64,000 bases of DNA from Enterovibrio gelatinilyticus (GTDB lineage Bacteria > Pseudomonadota > Gammaproteobacteria > Enterobacterales > Vibrionaceae). The DNA lies in contig NZ_JAJUBC010000005.1 in assembly GCF_028683095.1 (NCBI RefSeq), positions 1 through 64,000 of the forward strand. The letters are read 5' to 3'. The first letter of the stretch is position 1. Each line of letters begins with the position of its first letter. Below are positions 9,061 to 20,667 of the stretch, piece after piece. The position numbers and the translations under genes are program-made. The notes beneath the pieces were generated by a model, which was not told the origin of the DNA, did not search any database, and was given only the letters and a program-made list of their open reading frames with translations.

Positions 9061-9123
9061 GGGGAGAGTCACTCCAGACTGGTTAGATAACCGGTCAGTG
9101 AGAGAACCCGTCTGTAAAACAAC

Positions 9124-9149
9124 AAAAAGCCGGCATCAGCCGGCTTTTT
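9124..9149. terminator. Bidirectional terminator between the chemoreceptor gene and kdsA
   Basis: AAAAAGCCGGC-ATCA-GCCGGCTTTTT: a 6-bp GC stem extended by A-T pairs, with T-runs on both strands. It serves the two convergent units. Confidence 0.92.
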
Positions 9150-9202
9150 CATTTCTTCATTCGTTTCACCTTGTTATTGCAAACAAAGCGCAAACATTTT
9201 GC

Positions 9203-10880
<1,678 letters not shown>

Positions 10881-10882
10881 TA

Positions 10883-11266
10883 TTACCCCAACAGCTGCGG
10901 TGTTTTGCTGATAGCTAAGTTAGCGGCAGCAAAGACCCAACCTAAAGCGCCAAAGAAGGCAAACAATCTAAATAGTGTGCCTTGGCTGTAGTGAAGAGCC
11001 ACATAGCCCAACGCGATATACGCTAGCACACAGGTCAGTTTTTCAGTCATCCACACCGCACTTGGCGTGAATGGAATAAAGCCAGTGATCACGATAAGCG
11101 CGACACCTGTTGCCAACAAACCTGTATCAATAATGTGAGGAACAACTTTCACCCATTTCTTTTGCAACATTTTGCTGCCCATCATGAGCCAGACAAAACG
11201 CAGGATGAATAGACTGACGCTCAAGGCGATGAACAAAAAATGGGAGTGCTTCAATGCAGCGTACAT
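10883..11266 (-). CDS. sirB2: SirB2 family inner-membrane protein
   Basis: 127 residues with four predicted membrane helices. It begins MYAALKHSHF and has the family-typical RFVWLM and KKWVKVVPHIIDT. Function is unknown. It sits between prmC and sirB1 and appears co-transcribed with them. Confidence 0.9.
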   Translation of the reverse strand: MYAALKHSHFLFIALSVSLFILRFVWLMMGSKMLQKKWVKVVPHIIDTGLLATGVALIVITGFIPFTPSAVWMTEKLTCVLAYIALGYVALHYSQGTLFRLFAFFGALGWVFAAANLAISKTPQLLG

Positions 11267-11335
11267 AATCCGTAATTCTCTTTTCGTTATTGATAGTGGT
11301 TTATCGATAAGTTGCCCTATCGATAATGTGTTGAG

Positions 11336-12211
11336 TTATGTAAGGGCCGCTTCCGCAGTCAACGCTGACTGCGCGATACGGCCTAAGGTCACACGGTCAA
11401 GGCCAGCATAATCTTGCACGGTTTCTACGTCGCAAAATCCCACGCCTAAAAACAGCGCTCTCACTGCGTGCCCTTGATCGTAACCATGTTCAATCATCAG
11501 CCAACCACCTTGTGCGAGATAGCGCGGGCTGTGTTGGCAAATATGGCGAATATCCGCCAAGCCGTGATCGTCGGCAATCAATGCCGTTTTTGGCTCAAAA
11601 CGAACATCACCTTGAGCAAGGTGAGGATCCTCTGGGTCAATATAAGGCGGATTGCTGACAATCATGGTAAACGCGTGTTCGGGCACTGCATCAAACCAAC
11701 TGCTTTGCAGAAACAAGGCATTGCTGATGCCATTCTCTTGCTGGTTTCGCTGAGCTAATGCGACCGCTTCTGGACGCAAATCAACTCCCGTTACCTCAAG
11801 ATCATGACGCTCACTCGCAATAGACAGTGCGATTGCGCCCGTTCCTGTCCCTAAGTCCAGTACGCTGCCTTCACCTTTCGGCAAACGCTCAAGCGCTAAC
11901 TCGACCAATCGTTCGGTATCAGGACGGGGAATAAGCGTGCTTGGCTCTACGTTTAGACGTAGTGACCAAAAATCGCGATAACCAATAATATACGCAACAG
12001 GTTCGCCCAACGTTCTACGGGCAATGAGACCATTGAACGCTGCCAATTCTTCATCAGACAACAATTTGTCCGACCAGGTATATAAATAGCTACTTGGCTT
12101 ATCCAATACGTGGCACAGCAATACCGATGCATCAATCCTTGGCGAAGGGCTTTCGTGTTCAGCCAGTAAATGCGCTGCTGCTCGCAGCACATTTTCAATG
12201 CTATTGAGCAT
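11336..12211 (-). CDS. prmC: PrmC, release-factor glutamine methyltransferase
   Basis: 291 residues. It methylates the GGQ glutamine of RF1 and RF2. The SAM-binding motif VLDLGTGTGAIALS and the catalytic NPPY (in VSNPPYIDP) are present, and the N-terminal helical domain recognises the release factor. Its start overlaps the prfA stop by one base (TAATG), coupling it to its substrate's gene. Confidence 0.96.
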   Translation of the reverse strand: MLNSIENVLRAAAHLLAEHESPSPRIDASVLLCHVLDKPSSYLYTWSDKLLSDEELAAFNGLIARRTLGEPVAYIIGYRDFWSLRLNVEPSTLIPRPDTERLVELALERLPKGEGSVLDLGTGTGAIALSIASERHDLEVTGVDLRPEAVALAQRNQQENGISNALFLQSSWFDAVPEHAFTMIVSNPPYIDPEDPHLAQGDVRFEPKTALIADDHGLADIRHICQHSPRYLAQGGWLMIEHGYDQGHAVRALFLGVGFCDVETVQDYAGLDRVTLGRIAQSALTAEAALT

Positions 12212-13299
12212 TAGTGTTGATCTGCCAACGCTGCCAATTGGTCCGCTTGGAATTCTTGCATGATTGGATCAACCAAACAGCCCAAATCCCCTTCCATCAC
12301 GTCATCCAAACGATAAACCGTTAACGTGATACGGTGATCAGACACTCGACCTTGCGGATAGTTGTAAGTGCGGATACGGTCAGAACGGTCACCAGAACCC
12401 AACAAGTTACGACGTGTACTAGCCTGCTCTGCAGCGCGTTTTTCTTCTTCCGCTTTGATCAATCGCGCAGCTAGCACTGACATCGCTTTGGCTTTGTTCT
12501 TGTGCTGCGAACGCTCGTCCTGACATTCCACTACAGTACCGGTTGGTAAGTGGGTAATACGGATTGCTGAGTCAGTGGTGTTAACGTGCTGACCACCTGC
12601 GCCCGAAGAACGGAAGGTATCAATTTTCAAATCAGACGGATTGATGTCAGGGATTTCCGCTTCTGGGATTTCTGGCAAAATAGCAACGGTACATGCTGAC
12701 GTATGAACACGGCCTTGCGATTCGGTCGCTGGTACACGTTGAACACGGTGACCACCAGACTCAAACTTCAGGACACCGTAAGCGCCGTCACCCGAAATTC
12801 TAGCGACCATCTCTTTGTAACCGCCCTGCTCCGAATTGTTGGCGTTGATCACCTCTACGCGCCAGCCTTTTGATTCAGCAAATCGGCTATACATACGGAA
12901 CAAGTCACCCGCAAAAATACCCGCTTCATCACCACCAGCACCGGCGCGAATTTCAACGAAACAGTTACGCTCGTCATTGGGGTCTTTAGGAATAAGTAGC
13001 ACTTGAAGCTCTTCCGTTAGGCGCTCCATTTCCACTTTGGCCGCTTTCACTTCTTCTTGTGCCATTTCACGCATTTCAGCGTCATCTTCTTGCGCCATTT
13101 CTAGCGCAGCATCCAGATCGTCCGCAGCTTGCTTGTATTGACCAAAGCACTGCGTCACTTCTTCTAGCTGGCTGTATTCTTTTGATAGCGAGCGGAATCT
13201 GTCTTGATCTCCGATAATGCCAGGATCACCCAGTAAGTGTTGTACTTCTTCGTAACGCTCAGCGAGCGATTCTAATTTGGCGAGAATTGATGGTTTCAT
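12211..13299 (-). CDS. prfA: Peptide chain release factor 1
   Basis: 362 residues. RF1 identity is set by the tripeptide PAT in [12 protein letters not shown] (stop codons UAA/UAG), and the peptidyl-hydrolysis loop GGQ is in [10 protein letters not shown]. It lies between hemA (14 nt upstream) and prmC. Confidence 0.98.
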   Translation of the reverse strand: MKPSILAKLESLAERYEEVQHLLGDPGIIGDQDRFRSLSKEYSQLEEVTQCFGQYKQAADDLDAALEMAQEDDAEMREMAQEEVKAAKVEMERLTEELQVLLIPKDPNDERNCFVEIRAGAGGDEAGIFAGDLFRMYSRFAESKGWRVEVINANNSEQGGYKEMVARISGDGAYGVLKFESGGHRVQRVPATESQGRVHTSACTVAILPEIPEAEIPDINPSDLKIDTFRSSGAGGQHVNTTDSAIRITHLPTGTVVECQDERSQHKNKAKAMSVLAARLIKAEEEKRAAEQASTRRNLLGSGDRSDRIRTYNYPQGRVSDHRITLTVYRLDDVMEGDLGCLVDPIMQEFQADQLAALADQH

Positions 13300-13313
13300 A
13301 GTAAGTTTTACAA

Positions 13314-14573
13314 CTATTTCAGGGGATCCAAACCTAAGCTCTGACGCAGCGTATCAAGTGTACGCTCATCGCCATTTCTGGCAGCTTCCTGCATGGCCTG
13401 AGTCGGCGCATGGATCAATTTATTGGTCAGTTTATTGCTCAGTTCAGCCAGCACTTTTTGTGGGTCAGCCCCGCTAGCAAGCGCTTGTAAGCTTTTGTTG
13501 AGCAATTCATTTTTTAGTGCTTCTGAATCCGCACGGTATTGTTTAATGCTATCCACGGCATCGCGTGAACGCATCCAGGTCATAAACCCATGGCTTTCTT
13601 CATCAACGATCGCTTCAGCTTGCACGGCAGCTGCTTTTCGCTGCTCCATGTTACGTTCCACAATCGATTGTAAATCGTCAACGGTGTACAGGTAGGCATC
13701 ATTGAGATCGCCCACTTCTTCTTCTATATCCCGAGGTACCGCAATGTCGATCAGCAGCATGGGCTGATGACGACGTGCTTTCAAGGCTTTTTCTACCATC
13801 CCTTTGCCAATAATCGGCAAGGGTGCTGCTGTCGAGCTGATCACGATGTCAGCTTTATGCATGTAATCTGGAATTTCTTCTAACGAAATGACCTTAGCAC
13901 CAAAGGCTTCTTCAAACGGCCTCGCTCGCTCTCTGGTTCGGTTGGCAACAATAATGTTTTTGCAGTCGTGCTCATACAAGTGCTTGGCGACCAGTTCAAT
14001 CGTTTCACCTGCACCAACCAACAGCGCTGTCGACGTTTCCAGTGATTCAAAAATCTGACGTGCCAATGAGCATGCCGCGAATGCGACTGAAACTGCATTG
14101 CCGCCAATATCTGTTTCCGTGCGAACCCGTTTAGCGACTGTAAATGTCTTATGGAATAAGCGCTCTAACGGACCATTGATCGCGTCAAATTCTACCGACT
14201 CGGCATAGGCTTGTTTAACTTGGCCAAGGATCTGAGGCTCTCCCAGCACCAAGGAGTCTAAGCCACTCGCGACGCGCATTAGGTGCTGCGCCGCAGCTTG
14301 ATCGTGATGGGTATATAGGCAAGAAAGCAGAGCATCACTATCAAGGTGATGGAAATCACGAAGCCAATCCACGACAACGCCAGGGCTAGGCTGCTCTAAT
14401 TCACAATAGATCTCGGTTCGGTTACAGGTAGACACAATCACTCCACTCTGCACAACCTGCTTCTCTTTCAGCTGGTGAAGTGCATCACGAAGTTGTTGCG
14501 GTGAAAAAGAGACCTTTTCACGCAAGTCGACCGTTGCGGTCTTATGATTTATTCCGAGAACTAGCAAGCTCAT
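13314..14573 (-). CDS. hemA: Glutamyl-tRNA reductase
   Basis: 419 residues. First committed step of tetrapyrrole synthesis: reduction of glutamyl-tRNA to glutamate-1-semialdehyde. The active-site cysteine is in STCNRTEIY (about Cys50), the NADPH-binding glycine motif in [16 protein letters not shown], and the C-terminal dimerisation helices run to the end. It is divergent from lolB, as in E. coli. Confidence 0.97.
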   Translation of the reverse strand: MSLLVLGINHKTATVDLREKVSFSPQQLRDALHQLKEKQVVQSGVIVSTCNRTEIYCELEQPSPGVVVDWLRDFHHLDSDALLSCLYTHHDQAAAQHLMRVASGLDSLVLGEPQILGQVKQAYAESVEFDAINGPLERLFHKTFTVAKRVRTETDIGGNAVSVAFAACSLARQIFESLETSTALLVGAGETIELVAKHLYEHDCKNIIVANRTRERARPFEEAFGAKVISLEEIPDYMHKADIVISSTAAPLPIIGKGMVEKALKARRHQPMLLIDIAVPRDIEEEVGDLNDAYLYTVDDLQSIVERNMEQRKAAAVQAEAIVDEESHGFMTWMRSRDAVDSIKQYRADSEALKNELLNKSLQALASGADPQKVLAELSNKLTNKLIHAPTQAMQEAARNGDERTLDTLRQSLGLDPLK

Positions 14574-14886
14574 TAAGCAGGGTTACCGACAGCACCAAGT
14601 GAAATCCGAGCCGTGGATTTTACGTTATGGGCTCGTCGAATAAAAGATAACATTAGTTTCCTCATCTTGCTAACAACCAGAAGTGTGACTATTTCACACT
14701 CAAATCAATATTTTCGTCCATTTTTTCAACAAGTAATCAAAATTTAATTCTCAACGTCTTTGATGCATATAACTTTAAAAATGATGAATAAGTGCATTTT
14801 GGTAGCGTGTCGCGGATAAGCCACTGATGATTGCCAAGAATTATCTGTATAATCGGTAGCGACTGCCAAATACACGGAGTTTCATT
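14574..14886. other. hemA/lolB divergent intergenic region
   Basis: 313 bp, A+T-rich in the middle (about 14690-14790), without a convincing reading frame. It must hold both promoters. On the lolB side TATAAT is visible at 14848-14853. I found no clear operator and no confident hemA promoter. Confidence 0.6.
14824..14853 (+). promoter_or_regulatory. Predicted lolB promoter
   Basis: A consensus TATAAT at 14848-14853, preceded 18 nt upstream by a weak -35, CTGATG. The start would fall near 14860, about 27 nt before the lolB ATG. Confidence 0.5.
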
Positions 14887-15495
14887 ATGCCTCGTTCCCT
14901 ATGGTTCACACTGAGCTTTCTACTGGGCCTTCTGGCGCTGTCAGGGTGCACCACGGTCCCTGCGCCAACGACAGAGTGGGATAACCATCAAGCCGCGCTG
15001 GAAGATATCAATAACTTTACCGCGAAGGGTAAAGTCGCCTTTATCAGTCCTGAACAACGTGTTTCTGCTAATTTCCTGTGGAAACAACGAGACGACGAGT
15101 TGTCACTCAGACTCACCAATTTTCTCGGAACGACCTTACTTACATTAGATGCTACACCGAATATGGCAGTATTGGTCGATGGTGAAGGCCAACGTTATGT
15201 TGACCGAAATGCTTCTACGCTGTTGCGTAACCTGACGGGGGTTGCCTTACCTGTCGATGAGATGACTCAATGGATCAAAGGCTTACCGACAGAAAAAAAC
15301 GATATCACCTTAGGTGGCGATAATCGCTTGGCGTTTCTTAGTGAAAATAGCGCTGACACCAATCAGCCGGGGTGGCAAGTTGAATACAATGCGTATGACG
15401 CCAATACAGACAGCTTACTTCCATCAAGAATTAAGATGAATCAGAACACCCAGAAAGTAAATTTAGTGATTTCAGAATGGATCTTCCCACAATGA
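14887..15495 (+). CDS. lolB: LolB outer-membrane lipoprotein receptor
   Basis: 202 residues with a lipoprotein signal peptide ending LSGC (about 18-21). LolB accepts lipoproteins from LolA and inserts them in the outer membrane. The [11 protein letters not shown] and FLW segments match the LolB beta-barrel-like fold. It begins the plus-strand series and overlaps ispE by 4 bp (ATGA). Confidence 0.93.
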   Translation: MPRSLWFTLSFLLGLLALSGCTTVPAPTTEWDNHQAALEDINNFTAKGKVAFISPEQRVSANFLWKQRDDELSLRLTNFLGTTLLTLDATPNMAVLVDGEGQRYVDRNASTLLRNLTGVALPVDEMTQWIKGLPTEKNDITLGGDNRLAFLSENSADTNQPGWQVEYNAYDANTDSLLPSRIKMNQNTQKVNLVISEWIFPQ

Positions 15496-16346
15496 CTCTA
15501 GCCACTAGCTGTTGGCCTTCTCCCGCCAAACTTAATCTTTTTCTGTACATCACTGGACAGCGTGAAAACGGCTACCATGACTTACAAACATTATTTCAGT
15601 TTCTCGATTTTGGCGACACACTCAGTATCACGCCCAATGATTCAGGCAAAATAACCCTATCGCCAGACATCGATGGCGTCACTGTTGAAGAAAATTTGAT
15701 TTATCGCGCTGCCATTGCACTTCAATCAGCATCAGGTTCGACATTCGGTGCGCACATTCACGTTGATAAGATTTTACCCATGGGTGGTGGCCTTGGTGGC
15801 GGATCGTCGAATGCAGCCACGACACTCGTTGCCTTAAACCATTTGTGGCACACCGCACTGTCTACAGATGAGTTGGCTCAAATGGGGCTGGCATTAGGTG
15901 CTGATGTTCCCGTGTTTGTTCGTGGTGTCACAGCCTTTGCTGAAGGTGTGGGCGAAGTACTAACGCCAGCCTATGCTGAAGAAAAATGGTATCTGGTCGC
16001 AAAACCCGATGTTAGTATCGCAACAGCAAAAATATTTAGTCATCCTAACCTGACGCGAAATACGCCAAAACGCACATTAAATGCGCTATTAGCGGGAAAT
16101 TACGAAAACGATTGCGAAAAGATAGTCAGAGAGTTGTTTCCAAAGGTTGATAAGGCTATTTCGTGGCTGCTAGAATACGCGCCGTCAAGACTGACTGGAA
16201 CAGGTGCCTGTATTTTCGCGGAGTTCGAGAATGAGGATGACGCCCGTTTAACATTAAACAATTTGCCCGACTGGCTCACTGGTTTTGTAGCTCGTGGTGT
16301 GAACACTTCACCGCTCTTAACCACGCTAAAAGCGCAGAAACAATGA
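15492..16346 (+). CDS. ispE: IspE, 4-diphosphocytidyl-2-C-methylerythritol kinase
   Basis: 284 residues. GHMP kinase of the MEP isoprenoid pathway. PAKLNLFL and the ATP-binding [15 protein letters not shown] are diagnostic, with a C-terminal [12 protein letters not shown]. The ATG at 15492 overlaps the lolB stop, matching the family N-terminus. A start at 15477 would lie deeper within lolB and is less likely. Confidence 0.95.
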   Translation: MTLATSCWPSPAKLNLFLYITGQRENGYHDLQTLFQFLDFGDTLSITPNDSGKITLSPDIDGVTVEENLIYRAAIALQSASGSTFGAHIHVDKILPMGGGLGGGSSNAATTLVALNHLWHTALSTDELAQMGLALGADVPVFVRGVTAFAEGVGEVLTPAYAEEKWYLVAKPDVSIATAKIFSHPNLTRNTPKRTLNALLAGNYENDCEKIVRELFPKVDKAISWLLEYAPSRLTGTGACIFAEFENEDDARLTLNNLPDWLTGFVARGVNTSPLLTTLKAQKQ

Positions 16347-16388
16347 GACAGACAACACTCAATGGATACAACCCCGAGGTTTTCCACC

Positions 16389-17336
16389 GTGCCTGATATG
16401 AAGCTGTTTGCTGGTAATGCAACGCCTGTACTCGCCCAACGCATTGCGAATCGCCTATATATGTCACTAGGTGACGCTACCGTTAGCCGTTTTTCTGACG
16501 GCGAAGTGTGTGTACAGATCAACGAAAACGTACGGGGTAGCGACGTATTCGTTATCCAGTCAACGTGTGCACCAACCAATGACAACCTGATGGAATTGGT
16601 TGTAATGATCGATGCACTGCGTCGCGCATCTGCTGGCCGAATCACTGCAGTTATTCCTTACTTTGGTTACGCCCGCCAAGACCGCCGTGTGCGTTCAGCG
16701 CGTGTACCTATCACCGCGAAAGTTATTGCAGACTTCTTGTCTAACGTTGGTGTTGACCGCGTTCTGACTGTTGACCTGCACGCAGAGCAGATTCAAGGCT
16801 TCTTCGATGTACCTGTAGATAACATCTTCGGTACACCTGTGTTGCTAGAAGATATGCTGGCGAAGAAACTGGAAGATCCTGTCGTTGTTTCTCCAGACAT
16901 CGGTGGCGTTGTACGTGCTCGTGCAACCGCTAAACTGCTGGACGACACTGATATTGCCATCATCGACAAGCGCCGCCCACGTGCAAACGTGTCTCAGGTA
17001 ATGCACCTGATCGGTGACGTTGAAGGTCGTGACTGCATCATCGTTGATGACATGATTGATACCGGTGGTACTCTGTGTAAAGCAGCAGAAGCACTGAAAA
17101 ACCGTGGCGCTAAGCGTGTATTCGCATACGCAACCCACGCAGTGTTCTCTGGCAACGCACCACAGAACATCAAAGAATCAGTGATTGACGAAGTCATCGT
17201 TACTGACTCAATTCCGCTGAGCGCGGAAATGCAAGCAACCGGTAAAGTGTCTCAACTGACCCTGTCTGGCATGCTGGCTGAAGCGATTCGTCGCATCAGC
17301 AACGAAGAATCAATCTCAGCAATGTTCGATTCTTAA
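16389..17336 (+). CDS. prs: Ribose-phosphate pyrophosphokinase
   Basis: 315 residues with a GTG start (protein starting [13 protein letters not shown]), exactly the enterobacterial length. GAGG sits 9 nt before the GTG. It makes PRPP from ribose 5-phosphate and ATP. The pyrophosphate and ribose-phosphate loops appear as [12 protein letters not shown] and [13 protein letters not shown]. An ATG at 16362 would add nine non-conserved residues. Confidence 0.97.
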   Translation: MPDMKLFAGNATPVLAQRIANRLYMSLGDATVSRFSDGEVCVQINENVRGSDVFVIQSTCAPTNDNLMELVVMIDALRRASAGRITAVIPYFGYARQDRRVRSARVPITAKVIADFLSNVGVDRVLTVDLHAEQIQGFFDVPVDNIFGTPVLLEDMLAKKLEDPVVVSPDIGGVVRARATAKLLDDTDIAIIDKRRPRANVSQVMHLIGDVEGRDCIIVDDMIDTGGTLCKAAEALKNRGAKRVFAYATHAVFSGNAPQNIKESVIDEVIVTDSIPLSAEMQATGKVSQLTLSGMLAEAIRRISNEESISAMFDS

Positions 17337-17353
17337 TCGACACTTTGTGAGTG

Positions 17354-17387
17354 AAAAACGCCTCGCTTTTGCGGGGCGTTTTGTTTT
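17354..17387 (+). terminator. Terminator after prs
   Basis: AAAAACGCCTCGC-TTTT-GCGGGGCGTTTTGTTTT: a GC-rich stem with one G-T pair and a T-rich tail. Confidence 0.85.
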
Positions 17388-17538
17388 GTGCAGCACACTG
17401 GCGAGCGAACTCTTTGCGGCATCATTTTGAGGTCGCTCACGTATAGTGTTAGGATATGCCGCCTTTGGCGTTGGTCCTGTGACCAAATCTGTTATTCAGC
17501 GCCTAACCAATGACAACAATAACAACGAGAATCTCACC

Positions 17539-18129
17539 GTGAGCGACCAAATTCGTCTTTTAGTGGGTCTGGCGAATCCTGGACCAGAATACGCAAAAAC
17601 CCGTCACAATGCGGGTGCTTGGGTCGTTGAAGAGTTGGCACGTATTCATAACGTGTCGCTAAAGGAAGACAAAAAATATTTTGGTTTGACGGCAAGAATC
17701 AGTGTGGGTGGTGAAGATCTTCGTTTGTTGATCCCAACCACATTCATGAATCTATCCGGCAAATCTGTGGCAGCATTGGCGAACTTCTTCCAAATTAAAC
17801 CGGAAGAAATCATGGTAGCTCACGATGAGCTCGACTTGCCGCCAGGTGTTGCCAAGTTCAAGAAAGGTGGTGGTCACGGTGGACACAATGGTCTGCGTGA
17901 CATCATCAGCAAGATGGGCAACAACAAAGAGTTTTATCGTCTTCGCATCGGGATCGGACACCCTGGTCACAAAGACAAAGTAGCGGGTTTTGTATTAACG
18001 AAAGCCCCTGCGAACGAACAAAGTCAAATCGAGCAAGCCGCCGATGAAGCTGTACGCTGCATCGACATTCTGCTGAAAGATGATTTGGCCAAGGCGCAGA
18101 ACCGCCTTCATACATTCAAGGCGCAATAA
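17539..18129 (+). CDS. pth: Peptidyl-tRNA hydrolase
   Basis: 196 residues from GTG 17539 (E. coli 194). It releases peptides from prematurely dissociated peptidyl-tRNA. [17 protein letters not shown] carries the catalytic His, and [12 protein letters not shown] and [12 protein letters not shown] are family signatures. The frame stays open upstream to 17446, but those 31 residues are not conserved; only a weak GAGA precedes the GTG. It is followed 26 nt later by ychF. Confidence 0.95.
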   Translation: MSDQIRLLVGLANPGPEYAKTRHNAGAWVVEELARIHNVSLKEDKKYFGLTARISVGGEDLRLLIPTTFMNLSGKSVAALANFFQIKPEEIMVAHDELDLPPGVAKFKKGGGHGGHNGLRDIISKMGNNKEFYRLRIGIGHPGHKDKVAGFVLTKAPANEQSQIEQAADEAVRCIDILLKDDLAKAQNRLHTFKAQ

Positions 18130-18155
18130 TATTTTTAACGAAAGGTTACCATCTC

Positions 18156-19247
18156 ATGGGTTTTAAATGCGGTATCGTTGGCCTGCCAAACGTAGGTAAA
18201 TCAACACTGTTCAACGCTCTGACAAAAGCCGGTATCGAAGCGGCAAACTTCCCGTTCTGTACTATCGAGCCAAACACGGGTGTGGTACCTGTGCCTGATT
18301 TGCGTCTGGATGCGCTTGCGAAAATCGTTAACCCACAACGCATTTTGCCAACCACGATGGAATTCGTAGATATCGCTGGCTTGGTTGCTGGTGCGTCTAA
18401 AGGTGAAGGTCTAGGTAACAAATTCCTAGCAAACATCCGTGAAACCGATGCAATCGGCCACGTTGTTCGTTGTTTCGAGAACGACAACATCATCCACGTT
18501 GCGGGCAAAGTAGACCCTGCTGACGATATTGATGTTATCAACACCGAGCTTGCGCTATCTGACCTTGAAGCATGTGAACGTGCTATTCAACGTCAGGCGA
18601 AGAAAGCAAAAGGCGGAGATCGCGACGCAAAAATCGAAATCGCTGTACTTGAAAAGCTGCTTCCAGTGCTAGAAGAAGGCAACATGTTGCGTTCAGTAGA
18701 ACTGACCAAAGAAGAGAAGGCGGCGGTTGACTACCTTAACTTCCTGACCATGAAGCCAACCATGTACATCGCGAACGTGAACGATGACGGTTTCGAAAAC
18801 AACCCATACCTTGACATCGTGAACGCGATCGCTGAGAAAGAAGGCGCGACCGTCGTTGCCGTGTGTGCGGAAATCGAAGGTGAGCTTTCTGAGCTAGAAG
18901 CAGATGAAGCCGCTGTATTCCTTGAAGAAATGGGTCTAGAAGAGCCAGGCCTGAACCGCGTTATTCGTGCAGGTTACGATCTTCTAACACTTCAAACTTA
19001 CTTCACCGCTGGCGTGAAAGAAGTGCGTGCATGGACTGTTGCAGTTGGCTCAACTGCGCCACAAGCGGCAGGTAAGATCCACACTGACTTCGAAAAAGGC
19101 TTTATTCGCGCTGAAATCATTGGTTACGATGACTTCATCAATAACAATGGTGAAGCTGGCGCGAAAGTAGCTGGTAAATGGCGTTTGGAAGGCAAAGAAT
19201 ACATCGTTAAAGACGGCGACGTTATCCACTTCCGCTTTAACGTTTAA
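18156..19247 (+). CDS. ychF: YchF/OLA1 ATPase
   Basis: 363 residues, the standard length. Obg-family P-loop GLPNVGKST near the N-terminus, DIAGLV as G3, and NVND in place of NKxD (about 200), which in this subfamily goes with ATP rather than GTP use. C-terminal TGS domain. It binds ribosomes and takes part in stress responses. A good AAAGG lies upstream of the ATG. Paired with pth as in most gammaproteobacteria. Confidence 0.97.
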   Translation: MGFKCGIVGLPNVGKSTLFNALTKAGIEAANFPFCTIEPNTGVVPVPDLRLDALAKIVNPQRILPTTMEFVDIAGLVAGASKGEGLGNKFLANIRETDAIGHVVRCFENDNIIHVAGKVDPADDIDVINTELALSDLEACERAIQRQAKKAKGGDRDAKIEIAVLEKLLPVLEEGNMLRSVELTKEEKAAVDYLNFLTMKPTMYIANVNDDGFENNPYLDIVNAIAEKEGATVVAVCAEIEGELSELEADEAAVFLEEMGLEEPGLNRVIRAGYDLLTLQTYFTAGVKEVRAWTVAVGSTAPQAAGKIHTDFEKGFIRAEIIGYDDFINNNGEAGAKVAGKWRLEGKEYIVKDGDVIHFRFNV

Positions 19248-19270
19248 TTACAATCGTTAACTCGATTTTA

Positions 19271-19297
19271 AAAGCTGGCTTATGCCAGCTTTTTTTG
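19271..19297 (+). terminator. Terminator after ychF
   Basis: AAAGCTGGC-TTAT-GCCAGCTTTTTTT: a 9-bp stem including A-T pairs, then seven T. Confidence 0.9.
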
Positions 19298-19410
19298 TTT
19301 TAAAGCTCCCTAAATTCGCCATTTACAGACCAAATGAATAAGAAAACGCCTCTCCCTGTTCAAATTCACAGCGAAGTCACCAATCTGATAAAAAAAGCAT
19401 GGAAAAAAGG

Positions 19411-19439
19411 TTGACGACATCCAAGGTTCTTCGCATAAT
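19411..19439 (+). promoter_or_regulatory. Promoter of the Met-Leu-Gln tRNA operon
   Basis: TTGACG (19411-19416), 17-nt spacer, CATAAT (19434-19439), then the G+C-rich discriminator GCGCCCCGC. This is a near-consensus stable-RNA promoter. The leader carries a 7-bp hairpin, TCAGGGT-ATG-ACCCTGA (19451-19467), just before the first tRNA, possibly a processing signal. Confidence 0.82.
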
Positions 19440-19477
19440 GCGCCCCGCACTCAGGGTATGACCCTGAACGAAAAGAT

Positions 19478-19554
19478 GGCTACGTAGCTCAGTTGGTTAG
19501 AGCACATCACTCATAATGATGGGGTCACAGGTTCGAATCCCGTCGTAGCCACCA
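19478..19554 (+). tRNA. tRNA-Met(CAU), elongator, copy 1
   Basis: 77 nt with CCA. Acceptor GGCTACG/CGTAGCC, anticodon loop CTCATAA. The paired first base and metT-like sequence mark it as elongator rather than initiator. First gene of the operon. Confidence 0.95.
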
Positions 19555-19597
19555 TTCTTTTCAACGTGCAACGCTTTCTTTATGAAAGCAACAATAT

Positions 19598-19682
19598 GCG
19601 GAAGTGGCGAAATTGGTAGACGCACCAGATTTAGGTTCTGGCGCCGCAAGGTGTGAGAGTTCAAGTCTCTCCTTCCGCACCA
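19598..19682 (+). tRNA. tRNA-Leu(UAG), copy 1
   Basis: 85 nt with a long variable arm and encoded CCA. Anticodon loop TTTAGGT (TAG). Nearly the sequence of E. coli leuW. Confidence 0.95.
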
Positions 19683-19718
19683 TATTGAAGACATCATGCT
19701 TAACTGCGTGATAGTCAT

Positions 19719-19793
19719 TGGGATATCGCCAAGCGGTAAGGCAGCGGCTTTTGATGCCGCCATTCCCTGGTTCGAATCCAGGTATCCCAGCCA
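19719..19793 (+). tRNA. tRNA-Gln(UUG), copy 1
   Basis: 75 nt with CCA. Anticodon arm GCGGC-TTTTGAT-GCCGC gives TTG. Confidence 0.95.
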
Positions 19794-19804
19794 TATTTTG
19801 GCAT

Positions 19805-19881
19805 GGCTACGTAGCTCAGTTGGTTAGAGCACATCACTCATAATGATGGGGTCACAGGTTCGAATCCCGTCGTAGCCACCA
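19805..19881 (+). tRNA. tRNA-Met(CAU), elongator, copy 2
   Basis: 77 nt, identical by eye to the copy at 19478-19554, starting only 11 nt after tRNA-Gln copy 1. Confidence 0.95.
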
Positions 19882-19961
19882 TTTATTCGAAGGCCTTTGG
19901 CTTTCAAAACAGACTGACACTGTCACGTGTTCCAAAGCATTAGCTTTAGTCTGAAAAATTT

Positions 19962-20046
19962 GCGGAAGTGGCGAAATTGGTAGACGCACCAGATTTAGGT
20001 TCTGGCGCCGCAAGGTGTGAGAGTTCAAGTCTCTCCTTCCGCACCA
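19962..20046 (+). tRNA. tRNA-Leu(UAG), copy 2
   Basis: 85 nt, identical to copy 1. An 80-nt spacer separates it from the preceding tRNA-Met. Confidence 0.95.
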
Positions 20047-20123
20047 TATATCTTGTTTCTCTCAACGTTTAACGTTGAATAGAAGGTTTCAGACAAGACT
20101 AAAAAACTGAAACAACTAGGATT

Positions 20124-20208
20124 GCGGAAGTGGCGAAATTGGTAGACGCACCAGATTTAGGTTCTGGCGCCGCGAGGTGTGAGAGTTCAAGTCTCTCCTT
20201 CCGCACCA
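20124..20208 (+). tRNA. tRNA-Leu(UAG), copy 3
   Basis: 85 nt with anticodon TAG. It differs from the other copies by one base in the variable arm (CGCGAGG in place of CGCAAGG). Confidence 0.95.
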
Positions 20209-20278
20209 ATCCTCTTGCTCTTTATTATTGCTTTCTGGCAGAATAGAGAAATCAGGCAAGTAAAAATCTGATAAAAAT

Positions 20279-20363
20279 GCGGAAGTGGCGAAATTGGTAG
20301 ACGCACCAGATTTAGGTTCTGGCGCCGCAAGGTGTGAGAGTTCAAGTCTCTCCTTCCGCACCA
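20279..20363 (+). tRNA. tRNA-Leu(UAG), copy 4
   Basis: 85 nt, identical to copies 1 and 2. The spacer to the next tRNA-Gln resembles that between tRNA-Leu copy 1 and tRNA-Gln copy 1, showing that a Leu-spacer-Gln block was duplicated. Confidence 0.95.
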
Positions 20364-20399
20364 TATTTAAAGAATCATGCTTCATTGCGTGACTTCTGT

Positions 20400-20474
20400 T
20401 GGGATATCGCCAAGCGGTAAGGCAGCGGCTTTTGATGCCGCCATTCCCTGGTTCGAATCCAGGTATCCCAGCCA
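20400..20474 (+). tRNA. tRNA-Gln(UUG), copy 2
   Basis: 75 nt with CCA, identical to copy 1. Last gene of the operon. Confidence 0.95.
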
Positions 20475-20484
20475 CAACATTTAA

Positions 20485-20511
20485 AAGCTCACCTTCGGGT
20501 GGGCTTTTTTT
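20485..20511 (+). terminator. Terminator of the tRNA operon
   Basis: AAGCTCACC-TTC-GGGTGGGCTTTTTTT: a GC-rich stem with a T7 tail, 10 nt after the last tRNA. Confidence 0.9.
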
Positions 20512-20667
20512 GTATCTACGCTCTCCTTTCCTCTTATGTTCATGTTTTCCCTTTACGTCTGTGTGGTTGAATTGGCTTTTAATCCCTGTAGGCTTACTCT
20601 GAAATAAGTTGATCGAATTCTATTCGATATCACGTCCAGCCATTTGTACGACAGGGACGCAGTGAAA

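Noticed and set aside
9077-9096. Inverted repeat GACTGGTT/AACCGGTC after the chemoreceptor gene
   Set aside because: Imperfect, short and without T-run; the real terminator is at 9124-9149.
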